From NCBI GenBank assembly GCA_020725545.1, contig DYEV01000030.1:62001-126000 (forward strand): a stretch of DNA of 64,000 nt, read 5' to 3'. This document shows, in pieces, positions 1 through 9,028 of this stretch. Positions within the stretch are counted from its first letter, which is position 1. Each line of letters starts with the position of its first letter. A model generated the notes under the pieces. That model was not told the origin of the DNA. It did no database searches and saw only the letters and a list, made by a program, of their open reading frames with translations. A program made the position numbers and the translations under genes. Source of the stretch: Desulfobacca sp. GTDB lineage: Bacteria > Desulfobacterota > Desulfobaccia > Desulfobaccales > Desulfobaccaceae.

Positions 1-49
1 CCCACCCCTCCGTTAGGCAGTTCCCTAACTGCTGCAATAACGCCTTGCA

Positions 50-1378
50 CTAGAGAATAGGCAGATACCGTTCAATCTCGTAGTCGCTGACGTGCATGCG
101 GTAGCGATCCCATTCGATCTTTTTGTTATCCAGGAATTTGGTGAAGATGTGTTCACCCAACGCGTCACGCACGAGTTCGCTCTTTTCCACCTCTTCGATG
201 GCTTCGTACAAGCTGCCGGGCAAGGACTTGATGCCGAGCTGCTCCCGTTCGGCGGCTGACATATGGTAGATGTCCACTTCCACCGGTTCAGGCATGGGAT
301 ATTTATTTTCAATCCCCTTGAGGCCGGCGGCCAACATCACGGCGAAGGCCAGATAGGGGTTGCAGGCCGGATCGGGGGCCCGATACTCGATGCGGGTGGC
401 CGCTTCTTTGCCAGGCTTATACATGGGCACCCGCACCAGGGCGGAGCGGTTGCGCCGAGCCCAGGCGATATAGACCGGAGCTTCGTAGCCGGGCACCAGC
501 CGTTTGTAGGAATTCACCCACTGGTTACAGATGCCGGTGATCTCCCGGGCATGGGTCAGGATGCCGGCGATATATGACTTGGCCACGTCGGATAAATGAT
601 ACTGGTCTTTGGGATCATAAAAGGCATTTTTGCCGCCCTGGAAGAGGGACTGGTGGGTATGCATACCGCTGCCGTTGATACCAAAGATGGGCTTGGGCAT
701 AAAGGTGGCATAGACGCCGTGCTGCCGGGCGATTTCTTTCACGGCCAGCCGATAGGTCATGGTCTTGTCGGCCATCTTCAGACCTTCATCATAGCGGAGA
801 TCGATCTCGTGCTGCGAGTCGGCCACCTCGTGATGGGAGTATTCCACCCGGATGCCCATTTTTTCCAGAGCGAAGATAGTCTCCCGGCGCAGGTCGTTGC
901 CCCGGTCCAAAGGCGTGGTGTCAAAGTAACCGCCCCGATCCAGGATTTCCGTGCTTTCGTTGTCGACGAAATAAAAATATTCCAATTCCGGACCGGTGTA
1001 ATAGGTGTAGCCTTTCTCCGCGGCTTTGGCCAGCATCCGCTTCAACACATAGCGGGGGTCGCCGGGATAGGGGGAGCCATCCGGCAGCAGGATGTCACAG
1101 AACATCCGGGCCACCGGCTGGTCATCGGGGCGCCACGGCAGGATCTGAAAGGTGGTGGGATCGGGTTTGGCGATCATATCGCTCTCTTCAATGCGGGAAA
1201 ACCCCTCGATGGAGGAGCCGTCGAACCCCATCCCTTCGGTCATGGCTTCTTCCAATTCTGAGGGCCGGATGGAAAAACTCTTTAACACCCCCAGGATATC
1301 GGTGAACCAGATCTGAATAAAACTGATCTGCCGATCCTTCACAGCCTGAAAGACATCTTCTACGGTCTGACAATTCAT
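50..1378 (-). CDS. glnA: Glutamine synthetase, type I
   Basis: 442-aa ORF; GS motifs such as MGFDGSSIEGF, NGSGMHTHQSLF and NRSALVRVP. Confidence 0.97.
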   Translation of the reverse strand: MNCQTVEDVFQAVKDRQISFIQIWFTDILGVLKSFSIRPSELEEAMTEGMGFDGSSIEGFSRIEESDMIAKPDPTTFQILPWRPDDQPVARMFCDILLPDGSPYPGDPRYVLKRMLAKAAEKGYTYYTGPELEYFYFVDNESTEILDRGGYFDTTPLDRGNDLRRETIFALEKMGIRVEYSHHEVADSQHEIDLRYDEGLKMADKTMTYRLAVKEIARQHGVYATFMPKPIFGINGSGMHTHQSLFQGGKNAFYDPKDQYHLSDVAKSYIAGILTHAREITGICNQWVNSYKRLVPGYEAPVYIAWARRNRSALVRVPMYKPGKEAATRIEYRAPDPACNPYLAFAVMLAAGLKGIENKYPMPEPVEVDIYHMSAAEREQLGIKSLPGSLYEAIEEVEKSELVRDALGEHIFTKFLDNKKIEWDRYRMHVSDYEIERYLPIL

Positions 1379-1436
1379 ACGCTATTACCTCGCTGGTTAA
1401 AATTAAGATTCGAGCTCTCTATCGAAAATAATCATT

Positions 1437-1452
1437 AGCAAACCCTATGCCA
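1437..1452 (-). promoter_or_regulatory. Candidate sigma-54 promoter of glnA
   Basis: Minus strand reads TGGCAT-AGGGT-TTGCT, matching TGGCAC-N5-TTGCW with correct spacing, about 60 nt upstream of glnA. Confidence 0.7.
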
Positions 1453-1463
1453 ATCAGATATTC

Positions 1464-1481
1464 ACTAATGATTTCATTAGT
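1464..1481. promoter_or_regulatory. Perfect inverted repeat upstream of the glnA sigma-54 element (candidate regulator site)
   Basis: ACTAATGA-TT-TCATTAGT, 8-bp arms. Confidence 0.45.
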
Positions 1482-1560
1482 TATCATTAATATGGGAAAC
1501 AAGCAAGCAACAATATTGTTAGGGAATTATCCTTTGATTACTTTTTTGTGCTCGAGGCTA

Positions 1561-1965
1561 TTATGTGGGTATGCCGTCATTAATGAAGCGCCGTTTTTTC
1601 CGCTCATCAATATCGCCGGGATACATCACGGCCTCGTGTCCCCGCTCCCGGGTGCGGATGCGGATGGCCTCTTCCACAGCATAGACAAAGATCAGGCCAT
1701 CCCCGGCTTCCCCGGTATAAGCCGCGTCCAGGATCGTTTGGATGGTCTCCTCCAGATTAGCTTCGGAGAGGATGATATTCACCTGGATCTTGGTAAGCAT
1801 ATCCACCTGATAGGTGCCGGAACGGCCGGACAGGCGGATCCCGCCCTGCCGCCCATGCCCGCGGATTTCAAAGATATTCAGGCCGACGATGCCGATGGCT
1901 TCCAGGGCCGACTTGACATCATTGACTTTATCTTCCCGAATAATGGCCTCAATTTTTTTCAGCAT
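1561..1965 (-). CDS. glnB: Nitrogen regulatory protein P-II
   Basis: MLKKIEAIIREDKVNDVKSALEAIGIVG start and P-II signature; 134 aa with a C-terminal extension. Confidence 0.93.
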   Translation of the reverse strand: MLKKIEAIIREDKVNDVKSALEAIGIVGLNIFEIRGHGRQGGIRLSGRSGTYQVDMLTKIQVNIILSEANLEETIQTILDAAYTGEAGDGLIFVYAVEEAIRIRTRERGHEAVMYPGDIDERKKRRFINDGIPT

Positions 1966-1978
1966 TTCACACTGCCCT

Positions 1979-3205
1979 TTAAGAGTAAGCCCGTTCGCCG
2001 TGGGCGCTGATGTCTAAACCGACCTCTTCTTCCATGGGGGTCACCCGCAAGCCGATGCTCAGATCCAGCAGTTTGGCCACGAGAAAGGTGATGCCGAAGC
2101 TGAAGACTATGGTAACCACAATGCCCAGGAGCTGCACCCCGATTTGGGCCGGATTGCCGAAAAACAGCCCGTTGGCGCCGGCTCTATTCACCTGCACGGT
2201 GGCAAACAGACCGGTGGCGACCATGCCCCAGGTGCTGGCCATGCCATGGCAGGCCCAGACATCCAGAGATTCATCAAGCCCCCGCTTATCCCGGAAGCGG
2301 ATGGCATAGTAACTCAAGGGCGCCGCTACCGCACCGATGACCAGAGCCGCCAGCGGCTTCACAAAACCGGCGGCCGGCGTCACCGCCGCCAGACCCACGA
2401 CCATGCCTGTGGAGATGCCCAAAGTGCTGGGCCTGCCGTCCAACCAACTCAGCACCATCCAGACCAGGCCGGCCATAGCCGCCGAACTGTTGGTCGTCAG
2501 CAGGGCATTTACCGCCACGCCGTTGGCCGCCAAGGCACTGCCGGCATTAAAGCCGAACCAGCCGACCCATAAGAGTCCCGCGCCCAAGACCGTGAGCGGG
2601 ATGTTATGCGGTTCCATGGTAAATCTGCCGTAACCCTTGCGCGGGCCGATGACCAAGGCAAAAGCCAGAGCCGAAAACCCGGCGGCAATATGGACGACCG
2701 TGCCGCCGGCGAAATCCAAAAGTCCCATGGTATTGAGCCAACCGCCTTTGCCCCAGACCCAGTGGCACAACGGGTCATAGACCAACGTGGCCCACAGGAT
2801 GCTGAAGAGAAGGAAACTTTTAAATCGCACCCGCTCCACAAAGGCCCCCGTGATCAGGGCCGGGGTAATCACCGCAAACATCATCTGATACGCGGCAAAC
2901 AAACCATGGGGAATGGTCGGGCCGTAGTCTGGGCTGGGTGCAGCCCCGACACCTTCGAAACCCAAATAATTCAGCCCCCCGATGAGACCGCCGATATCCT
3001 CTCCAAAGGCCAAGGAATAGCCATACAACACCCACTGCACCCCGATGAGCGCCATGAAGATAAAGCTGAGGGTCAGGGTCGACAGAATATTTTTCCGGCG
3101 CACCATGCCGCCGTAAAAAAAGGCCAAGGCCGGCGTCATGAGCAATACCAGAGAACAGCAGACCAGAATCCAGGCAGTGTCGCCGGCGTTGATGGCAACC
3201 TCCAT
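1979..3205 (-). CDS. amt: Ammonium transporter
   Basis: Amt/Rh family (AFFYGGMVRRKNILS, GFNAGSALAANG); start chosen at MEVAINAGDTAW. Confidence 0.95.
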   Translation of the reverse strand: MEVAINAGDTAWILVCCSLVLLMTPALAFFYGGMVRRKNILSTLTLSFIFMALIGVQWVLYGYSLAFGEDIGGLIGGLNYLGFEGVGAAPSPDYGPTIPHGLFAAYQMMFAVITPALITGAFVERVRFKSFLLFSILWATLVYDPLCHWVWGKGGWLNTMGLLDFAGGTVVHIAAGFSALAFALVIGPRKGYGRFTMEPHNIPLTVLGAGLLWVGWFGFNAGSALAANGVAVNALLTTNSSAAMAGLVWMVLSWLDGRPSTLGISTGMVVGLAAVTPAAGFVKPLAALVIGAVAAPLSYYAIRFRDKRGLDESLDVWACHGMASTWGMVATGLFATVQVNRAGANGLFFGNPAQIGVQLLGIVVTIVFSFGITFLVAKLLDLSIGLRVTPMEEEVGLDISAHGERAYS

Positions 3206-3356
3206 ACGCTTGCCTCCTTCGGGGGCGCAAATATATTTGCCGTGCAATAAGACCGGAGAGCAAGAGTCTCGAGAAACTTCTCAAATCAAAGTAGGCAGAA
3301 TGATTCGCTCTCGGACTCCTCTTTTCCCACAGTAATAAAGTTGACCGTTATCTTAG

Positions 3357-3373
3357 ATCAAAGATCGTGCCAA
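3357..3373 (-). promoter_or_regulatory. Candidate sigma-54 promoter of amt-glnB
   Basis: Minus strand TTGGCACG-ATCT-TTGAT; one deviation in the -12 element. Confidence 0.5.
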
Positions 3374-3479
3374 GTAATAAAATTAACAATATTAAAATGT
3401 TATAAAAATACCCCAAAGATTGACGTTACAATATTGTCTATTCTATCGGATGAATAATTACAACATTGTAAATCTGGGC

Positions 3480-3805
3480 AGGTTGCCGCGGTCGTCGGAG
3501 GCCCACAAGAGGTCTGGGTCCCTCTAAGGCTCCCCCGAAAACCGCTTTTAGATCCGAGACCCTCTGTGGGCGGTTCCCGCTCTCCCCCGCGTCCAAAGGA
3601 TTTGCGGTTATCCCTAAGTCTGTGGGGAAGTCCGCCCGAGATGCAGAAGCGCGGCTCGCTCACAGGTCCGTGGCGGGGAAGAAAGGAAAAGGGTCTTTGC
3701 CGGTCGGTTGCCAGACCGGGGGCTCCCTCCGATCATTTGGCTATGCTGACATATCTGTCAGGTTTCTGATGGTGACGGTACTCCGCCCCTTGGCGGCTCG
3801 ATTTT
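3480..3805 (+). ncRNA. Candidate structured non-coding RNA (identity unknown)
   Basis: ORF-poor, GC-rich gap with several hairpins: 3501-3571 (GCCCACA/TGTGGGC plus further pairs), 3700-3719 (CCGGTC/GACCGG), 3746-3761 (CTGACA/TGTCAG), 3783-3796 (CCGCC/GGCGG, then CTCGATTTTG). Confidence 0.3.
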
Positions 3806-3982
3806 GATTTACCTGAATTAATTCTAAGATGACAAGAACAGAGGTTTTGCAGCAACTTGCAGAGATTCAGTGGAGAGGCGCGTTGCCGATCAAGAAAAAC
3901 CGGGCGGCGAGGTCTTGTTTGGGGTATAAAAAGGTCTTAATTTATTCATCAAGGGAGACGGTTAATTCCTGTTCAGGAGGTT

Positions 3983-4147
3983 ATGACGTTGGCAACCTTT
4001 TTTTATGTGGTCCTGTTGGTGGCGGTCTGGGTGGCCCTTAATGCCTGGATCCTACCCAAATTTGGCATTCGCACCTGAATGAGTAAGGACTCCTGCGCCG
4101 TGCCGCGCCGGGAGGAAATAGCAGAGAAAGACAGACCCAGCCGTTAG
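3983..4147 (+). CDS. Candidate small membrane selenoprotein (UGA at 4076-4078 read as Sec); otherwise a 31-aa membrane peptide ending at 4078
   Basis: AGGAGG-like RBS (ttcaggaggtt) before ATG. Translation MTLATFFYVVLLVAVWVALNAWILPKFGIRT-U-MSKDSCAVPRREEIAEKDRPSR. Hairpin 4090-4114 starts 11 nt after UGA, with G in the second loop position. Confidence 0.5.
4090..4114 (+). promoter_or_regulatory. Candidate bacterial SECIS element
   Basis: CUCCUGCGC-[CGUGCC]-GCGC(C)GGGAG: 9 bp with one bulge; 21 nt between UGA and the loop G. Confidence 0.4.
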
Positions 4148-4191
4148 AGGCTGACTGCAGCGGTCATTAGGTCAACCGGCAGCGGTTGCCA

Positions 4192-4228
4192 AAAAAACAG
4201 CGTCGGCTTAAAGCCGGCGCAGTTTTTT
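4192..4228. terminator. Bidirectional intrinsic terminator
   Basis: aaaaaaacaGCGTCGGCttaaaGCCGGCGCagtttttttt between convergent genes. Confidence 0.85.
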
Positions 4229-4299
4229 TTCCGGCAAAACCTTAGGGCTGATGTGGCCCTGGCATTTTTCCGGTCGGCAATCGGTCCGCAGCCAGCGTT

Positions 4300-5130
4300 T
4301 TATTTGCGTTTTGCCTGGCGTTTATCGGTTTCGATATAGGCATAGGCAGAATGGTTGTGGATGGATTCAAAATTTTCCGAGTCCACGGAGAACCAGGTAA
4401 AATTATCATCACTGTCCAGCTTCAGGGCTATTTCCCTGACTATATCCTCCACAAACCGAGGATTGGCATAGGCCCGTTCGGTGACGTATTTTTCATCCTG
4501 GCGCTTCAGGAGCGAATAGACTTCGCAGGAGGCGGAGTCCTCGATCAGCCTGATTAAATCCTCAATCCAGAAGAATTTTTTAAAGCGCACATTGACCCGC
4601 ACCTCGCCCCGCTGGTTGTGGGCCCCCACCGAGCTGATCTCCTTGGAGCAGGGACACAGGGTGGTCACCGGCACTTTGACACAGGCTACCAAGTCAATAT
4701 GGCCGTTTTCATTCAAGGAGCCTTTGATGGTGCAGATATATTCCATCAAAGCACTGGCCTTAGAGACGGGAGCCTGTTTTTCGATGAAATAGGGAAAAGT
4801 CATCTCAATGTGCGCAGATTGGGCGTGCAACCGCCGCCGGGTCTCTTCCAGAATCTGGGGGATATTGCGAATGCTGATATGCCGGCGAAATTCACTGAGA
4901 ATTTCAATAAACCGGCTCATATGGGTGCCCTTGTGGCGATAGGGCAGGTTTACATAAACGTTAATGCAGGCAATGGTGTGTTGTGTGCCGTTGAATTTGT
5001 CCAACACCACGATGGGATAGGAAATATTTTTCACCCCGACCTTGTCGATATCGATCCGCCGATGGTCCGGGCGGCTCTGCACGTCAGCAATGTCGGCTAA
5101 AACGGCAACAGTGGCTTCCCCTTGGTGCAC
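4300..5130 (-). CDS. folE2: GTP cyclohydrolase FolE2 (type IB)
   Basis: COG1469-type sequence (PCSKEISSVGAHNQRG); 276 aa. Confidence 0.94.
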   Translation of the reverse strand: MHQGEATVAVLADIADVQSRPDHRRIDIDKVGVKNISYPIVVLDKFNGTQHTIACINVYVNLPYRHKGTHMSRFIEILSEFRRHISIRNIPQILEETRRRLHAQSAHIEMTFPYFIEKQAPVSKASALMEYICTIKGSLNENGHIDLVACVKVPVTTLCPCSKEISSVGAHNQRGEVRVNVRFKKFFWIEDLIRLIEDSASCEVYSLLKRQDEKYVTERAYANPRFVEDIVREIALKLDSDDNFTWFSVDSENFESIHNHSAYAYIETDKRQAKRK

Positions 5131-5230
5131 ACCCGTTCTCCTTGTGAGAGTTGAACCGCGCCTTGGTGGCAGAGAGGTTGGCGGCGGTTCGCCGCCCCGA
5201 GAAATAGCTCAGCACAGGGCTGCTTTTGCA

Positions 5231-5259
5231 AGTGTAGCCGATTTTTTTGGTATTCACAA
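5231..5259 (-). promoter_or_regulatory. Candidate sigma-70 promoter upstream of folE2
   Basis: Minus strand TTGTGA-N17-TACACT. Confidence 0.35.
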
Positions 5260-5334
5260 GTAGCCGCCCATAAAAAGCCTGTGGCTGTATCCCGCCGTAA
5301 GCATCGGCCAGGCTCAGCCCAGGCGTCAGTTCGC

Positions 5335-6645
5335 TTAGACATAGCGAAAGCGTTCCGCCACGGCCCGGGCGTGGAGGGGCAGACCCTCGGCTTCAGCCAT
5401 GAGAATGACCGCGTCCTTGAGGGATTCCAGGCCCTCTTTGGTCAAATGCTGAAAGGTCGGTTTTTTAAGGAAATCGTCGACCGAGAGGCCGGAAAACATC
5501 CGGGCTGTCTGGCCGGTGGGCAGGACGTGATTGGTGCCCGAGGCATAATCGCCCACGGGGACCGGGGCATAGCGTCCCAGAAAGATGGAACCCGCGTGGC
5601 GGATGCGCGGCAGGATTGCAAAAGGTTCCCGGGTGACAATTTGGAGGTGTTCCGGGGCATAGAGATTGACAAAATCCATGGCTTCGTCGAGATTCTGGGC
5701 CATGAGCACCGCCGAGTGATGGTTGATGGCATTGAGGAGGATCTCTCGCCGGGGCAGGCTTGGCAGCTCCTCTTTGATAAAGTCGATTACCTTATGGGCC
5801 AGAGGCTCCCATGTGGTGACCAACACTGCGGCAGCGTCCGGATCATGCTCCACCTGGGAAAGGAAGTCCAGGGCCACCATGCGGGCTTCGGCGGTCTCAT
5901 CGGCCAAAATCAGAGTTTCGCTGGGTCCCGCCGGATTATCGATGCCCACCTCCCCGAAGACCAGCAGCTTGGCCGCGGTGACGTATTTATTGCCAGGTCC
6001 GACGATTTTGTCAACCTTGGGTACCGTGGCGGTGCTGTAAGCCATGGAGGCCACGGCCCAAGGGCCGCCGATCTTAAAGATGCGGTGGGCGCCGGCCAGG
6101 TGTGCAGCTGCCAAAGTCGTCGCGTTGGCGGTCATCCCTTGATCCGGGGGAGTACAAGCAATGATTTCCCCGACTCCGGCTACGCGGGCGGGGATAATCG
6201 TCATGAGCACCGTGGAGGGATACTTGGCCAGCCCACCGGGAATATAACAGCCGACCCGATCCAAGGGTCGCAACAGCCGGCCCGCCAGGATCCCGGGCTG
6301 GACTTCAATGGCCCACATCTCCCGATCCAATTGCGCCCGGTGGAACTTTTCGATATTGCCGGCCGCAATCTTGAGGGCAGCCAGAAGTTTGGGGTCCAAA
6401 CTTTCATAGGCCGCCTTAATCTCCTCAGGTTTGGCCTCTAAATCGTTGGCGCTGATCTGGGCCTTAAACTGCCGGTGATACTCCAGGGTAATGCGGTCGC
6501 CGTATTGGCGGACATCTTGGACGATTTTGCGGATATCCTCAAAGACGGCGGACACATCCACCGCCGACCGCTTGACGATGGCCTCGCGACGCTCCAGCGT
6601 GAGACCGGCAACGGTTTCAACCATTAATTTTATCATGGTAGACAT
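5335..6645 (-). CDS. hisD: Histidinol dehydrogenase
   Basis: 436 aa; VGPGNKYVTAAKLLVFGEVGIDNPAGPSE motif. Confidence 0.97.
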   Translation of the reverse strand: MSTMIKLMVETVAGLTLERREAIVKRSAVDVSAVFEDIRKIVQDVRQYGDRITLEYHRQFKAQISANDLEAKPEEIKAAYESLDPKLLAALKIAAGNIEKFHRAQLDREMWAIEVQPGILAGRLLRPLDRVGCYIPGGLAKYPSTVLMTIIPARVAGVGEIIACTPPDQGMTANATTLAAAHLAGAHRIFKIGGPWAVASMAYSTATVPKVDKIVGPGNKYVTAAKLLVFGEVGIDNPAGPSETLILADETAEARMVALDFLSQVEHDPDAAAVLVTTWEPLAHKVIDFIKEELPSLPRREILLNAINHHSAVLMAQNLDEAMDFVNLYAPEHLQIVTREPFAILPRIRHAGSIFLGRYAPVPVGDYASGTNHVLPTGQTARMFSGLSVDDFLKKPTFQHLTKEGLESLKDAVILMAEAEGLPLHARAVAERFRYV

Positions 6646-6808
6646 CCCGATTAGAAGGTTGGCTGCTCAAGCTACGGCAATGTATCAGCATAACAGAAGA
6701 TTGCGAAGGAACCAGATTCAGGTCCTACTAGGTCGCGCCAGACTCGCGGTGCTGCTTTTCTGCAGCCGGCTGCGACATTCCTTGGAGCCACCGCCAGTGC
6801 TCCTGGCT

Positions 6809-7387
6809 TCAGGGCGTGGCCAGGGTCCGGGCTCGGAGGCGATCCCGGCGGGCTTCCACATCGCAGACCATAACAATCATGTCGGCGTTATTGCCATATT
6901 GATCTTTGACCAGATCTTCAAAGACTGCCTTGACCCCAAAGCCCGCCCTCTTAAAGGCCGCCAGGGCTCCGGGAGCATGAAAATATATCTCCGAGACCAG
7001 CTTTTCCAGGCCGAATTCAGTGGCCAGTTCGGCAATTTCATTGATCAACAGGGTTCCCAGGCCGCGGCGTTGATATTCTTTGGCCACAACCACCCGGACA
7101 TTGCCCAGATGGCGTTTCCAGCCGGAGCGTCGCATGTGCAAGGTGGCGTCACCGATGATTTTGTCATCCACCTCAGCCAGGAGGGGAAAGACCTTGTGGT
7201 AATCGATGTTATTCACCCACGTATCAATGACCTTGGGATCACGCACATTGTTCCGGAGGAATTGACGGTCCTCATCGGCCACCCGGCTGAAAAAATCGAT
7301 GAGCTTGTCCCGATCTTCCCGGACCATGGGGCGCAAAATCACTCTGGTGCCGTCTTTGAGTGTGCCCTCTTTCCGAAATCCTCGCAT
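6809..7387 (-). CDS. GNAT-family N-acetyltransferase
   Basis: VVVAKEYQRRGLGTLLINEIAELA acetyl-CoA-binding motif. Confidence 0.88.
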   Translation of the reverse strand: MRGFRKEGTLKDGTRVILRPMVREDRDKLIDFFSRVADEDRQFLRNNVRDPKVIDTWVNNIDYHKVFPLLAEVDDKIIGDATLHMRRSGWKRHLGNVRVVVAKEYQRRGLGTLLINEIAELATEFGLEKLVSEIYFHAPGALAAFKRAGFGVKAVFEDLVKDQYGNNADMIVMVCDVEARRDRLRARTLATP

Positions 7388-7428
7388 AATGGTCCTCCCT
7401 CTCAGGTGCCGTTCTGCCAGCCCCGCCA

Positions 7429-8175
7429 TCAGACGCCCTCGGCAAGGCGTTCGGCCAGATAAGTGGGCAATTTGGCGGCTAAAATCTTTCTTTGGGCCGC
7501 ATCGATATTGTATGGGACCAGCTTAAACTGCAAGACAAACTCAGAGGTATCAAAAATTGCCCAGGAAGCCAACGGAATCCGATTGCGGGGCTGACCGACG
7601 CTCCCAGGATTAATCAGATACAAGTTTTCCTGATCCAAACGGATGGGGTCCTCGGAAATAGATAATTGGGCCACTTTCCCCCGGACATCCCGATACCACA
7701 CGGCCCGGCGATGGGTATGGCCGAAAAAACAGACGGTGGCCGGATTAAAATCCCGGCGCAGCATATTCAAGACGTGTTTCCCCTGAAAATGATGAGAAAT
7801 ATAGGCATCCGGATTGATGGGGTTGCCATGGCAGACCAGGAAACGGTCCTGGATAATCCGATTCAAGGGCAATTGCTGCAAAAAAAACCGGTGCTTCTCG
7901 GTCAATTGCTGTCCGGACCAGATCACCGCCTGATAGGCCAAGATATTAAAATCTTCGGCCAGAGTGGGGTCCAGAACCGCCCGATCATGATTGCCAGCCA
8001 CACAAACAATCTGATGCTCGAGAATAAGATCGATGCACTCCCGGGGATTGGCATTATAGCCCACCAGATCGCCCAGATGTAGGATAATGTCCACGTCCTC
8101 CCGGGTCAGGGCCTGTAAGACGGCCTCCAAAGCCTCCAGATTGGCGTGTACATCTGAGATGAGGGCCAGCTTCAT
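7429..8175 (-). CDS. Metallophosphoesterase (YfcE/MJ0936-like)
   Basis: MKLALISDVHANLEALEAVL, LGDLVGYNANP, VAGNHDRAV, FFGHTHRR. Confidence 0.93.
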   Translation of the reverse strand: MKLALISDVHANLEALEAVLQALTREDVDIILHLGDLVGYNANPRECIDLILEHQIVCVAGNHDRAVLDPTLAEDFNILAYQAVIWSGQQLTEKHRFFLQQLPLNRIIQDRFLVCHGNPINPDAYISHHFQGKHVLNMLRRDFNPATVCFFGHTHRRAVWYRDVRGKVAQLSISEDPIRLDQENLYLINPGSVGQPRNRIPLASWAIFDTSEFVLQFKLVPYNIDAAQRKILAAKLPTYLAERLAEGV

Positions 8176-8362
8176 GCCGCCTGTCGTCGGCCTCCCGAGA
8201 TCATGGAACTTCGGTATCTTAGAAAATATTATTATATCAAGCGGCCAAAAGGTTGCCAAGGGAAAGCTGTATTGCCGACAGGCGCCGGTGATTGCAATTT
8301 ATAAAAGTTATCCTGATTGCAAAGTGAATTCTCACCCCTCCTTTCCCTCTCCCACTGTCCTT

Positions 8363-9028
8363 CTACCCCCAGACAATGCCTGATTTCGTATATGGTTTGG
8401 TGTTCAGCCGCCGCAGGTTCTGTTGGGCCGGACCATAAGCAGGGTCGATCTTTACGGCCACCTGGTAGTGGGTCAAAGCCTCCTTGCGCTGGTCCCGATT
8501 TTCATAGAGTCCGCCCAGGATATTAAAGGCCTCCGGCCGGTGTGGGTCCACTAAAATGGCCTTATGGGCATAGACAAAAGCGGCGCTAAATTTCTTCTGG
8601 GCAATACTTTTTTGAGCCAGGCCGAGATACTCATCGTACGAGAAAGCCAGCGGGCCGCCCTCGGGCCGGTCCAGCGCCCGGCTGACGATCTCCCGTACCT
8701 CGGGGGGCTCGAAGGGTTTTTGCAGGAAATCCACCGCTCCCAATTGCATGGCCTCCAGGATCGCCTCCACCGTGCCATAGGCCGTAATAATGATGACCCT
8801 GGTCTGGGGGTAGCGCGCCGTCACCTGCCGCAGGACGGTCAGGCCATCCATGCCGGGCAGCCGTAGATCCAGGAGCATGGCGTCGTAGCGGCTGTCGCTC
8901 AGCTTCTGCAGGGCCTCCTCCCCTTGAAAGACTGCGTCCGCTTCGAGGCCAATGGCCTCTAAAGCGCCCTTCAGGGTGAGGCGGATATTGCGTTCGTCAT
9001 CCACGATCAATACTCGTGGTGTTGCCAT
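8363..9028 (-). CDS. Response regulator with C-terminal TPR region
   Basis: REC domain (VLIVDDERNIR, DAMLLDLRLPGMDG, ITAYG, LQKPF) followed by TPR-like repeats. Confidence 0.9.
   Translation of the reverse strand: MATPRVLIVDDERNIRLTLKGALEAIGLEADAVFQGEEALQKLSDSRYDAMLLDLRLPGMDGLTVLRQVTARYPQTRVIIITAYGTVEAILEAMQLGAVDFLQKPFEPPEVREIVSRALDRPEGGPLAFSYDEYLGLAQKSIAQKKFSAAFVYAHKAILVDPHRPEAFNILGGLYENRDQRKEALTHYQVAVKIDPAYGPAQQNLRRLNTKPYTKSGIVWG

Noticed and set aside
596-1261. 221-aa plus-strand ORF
   Set aside because: Antisense to glnA.
3400-3807. Overlapping short ORFs (3400-3663 minus, 3566-3769 and 3622-3807 plus)
   Set aside because: Low-complexity translations in several frames; the hairpin structure better explains the region.
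3829-4041. 70-aa plus-strand ORF
   Set aside because: No good RBS, and it overlaps out of frame the better-supported small gene at 3983.
5140-5170. tRNA T-arm-like sequence (ggttcaactctc on the minus strand)
   Set aside because: No acceptor, D- or anticodon-arm could be built around it.
5281-6441. 386-aa plus-strand ORF
   Set aside because: Antisense to hisD; GC-rich shadow ORF with no recognisable family.
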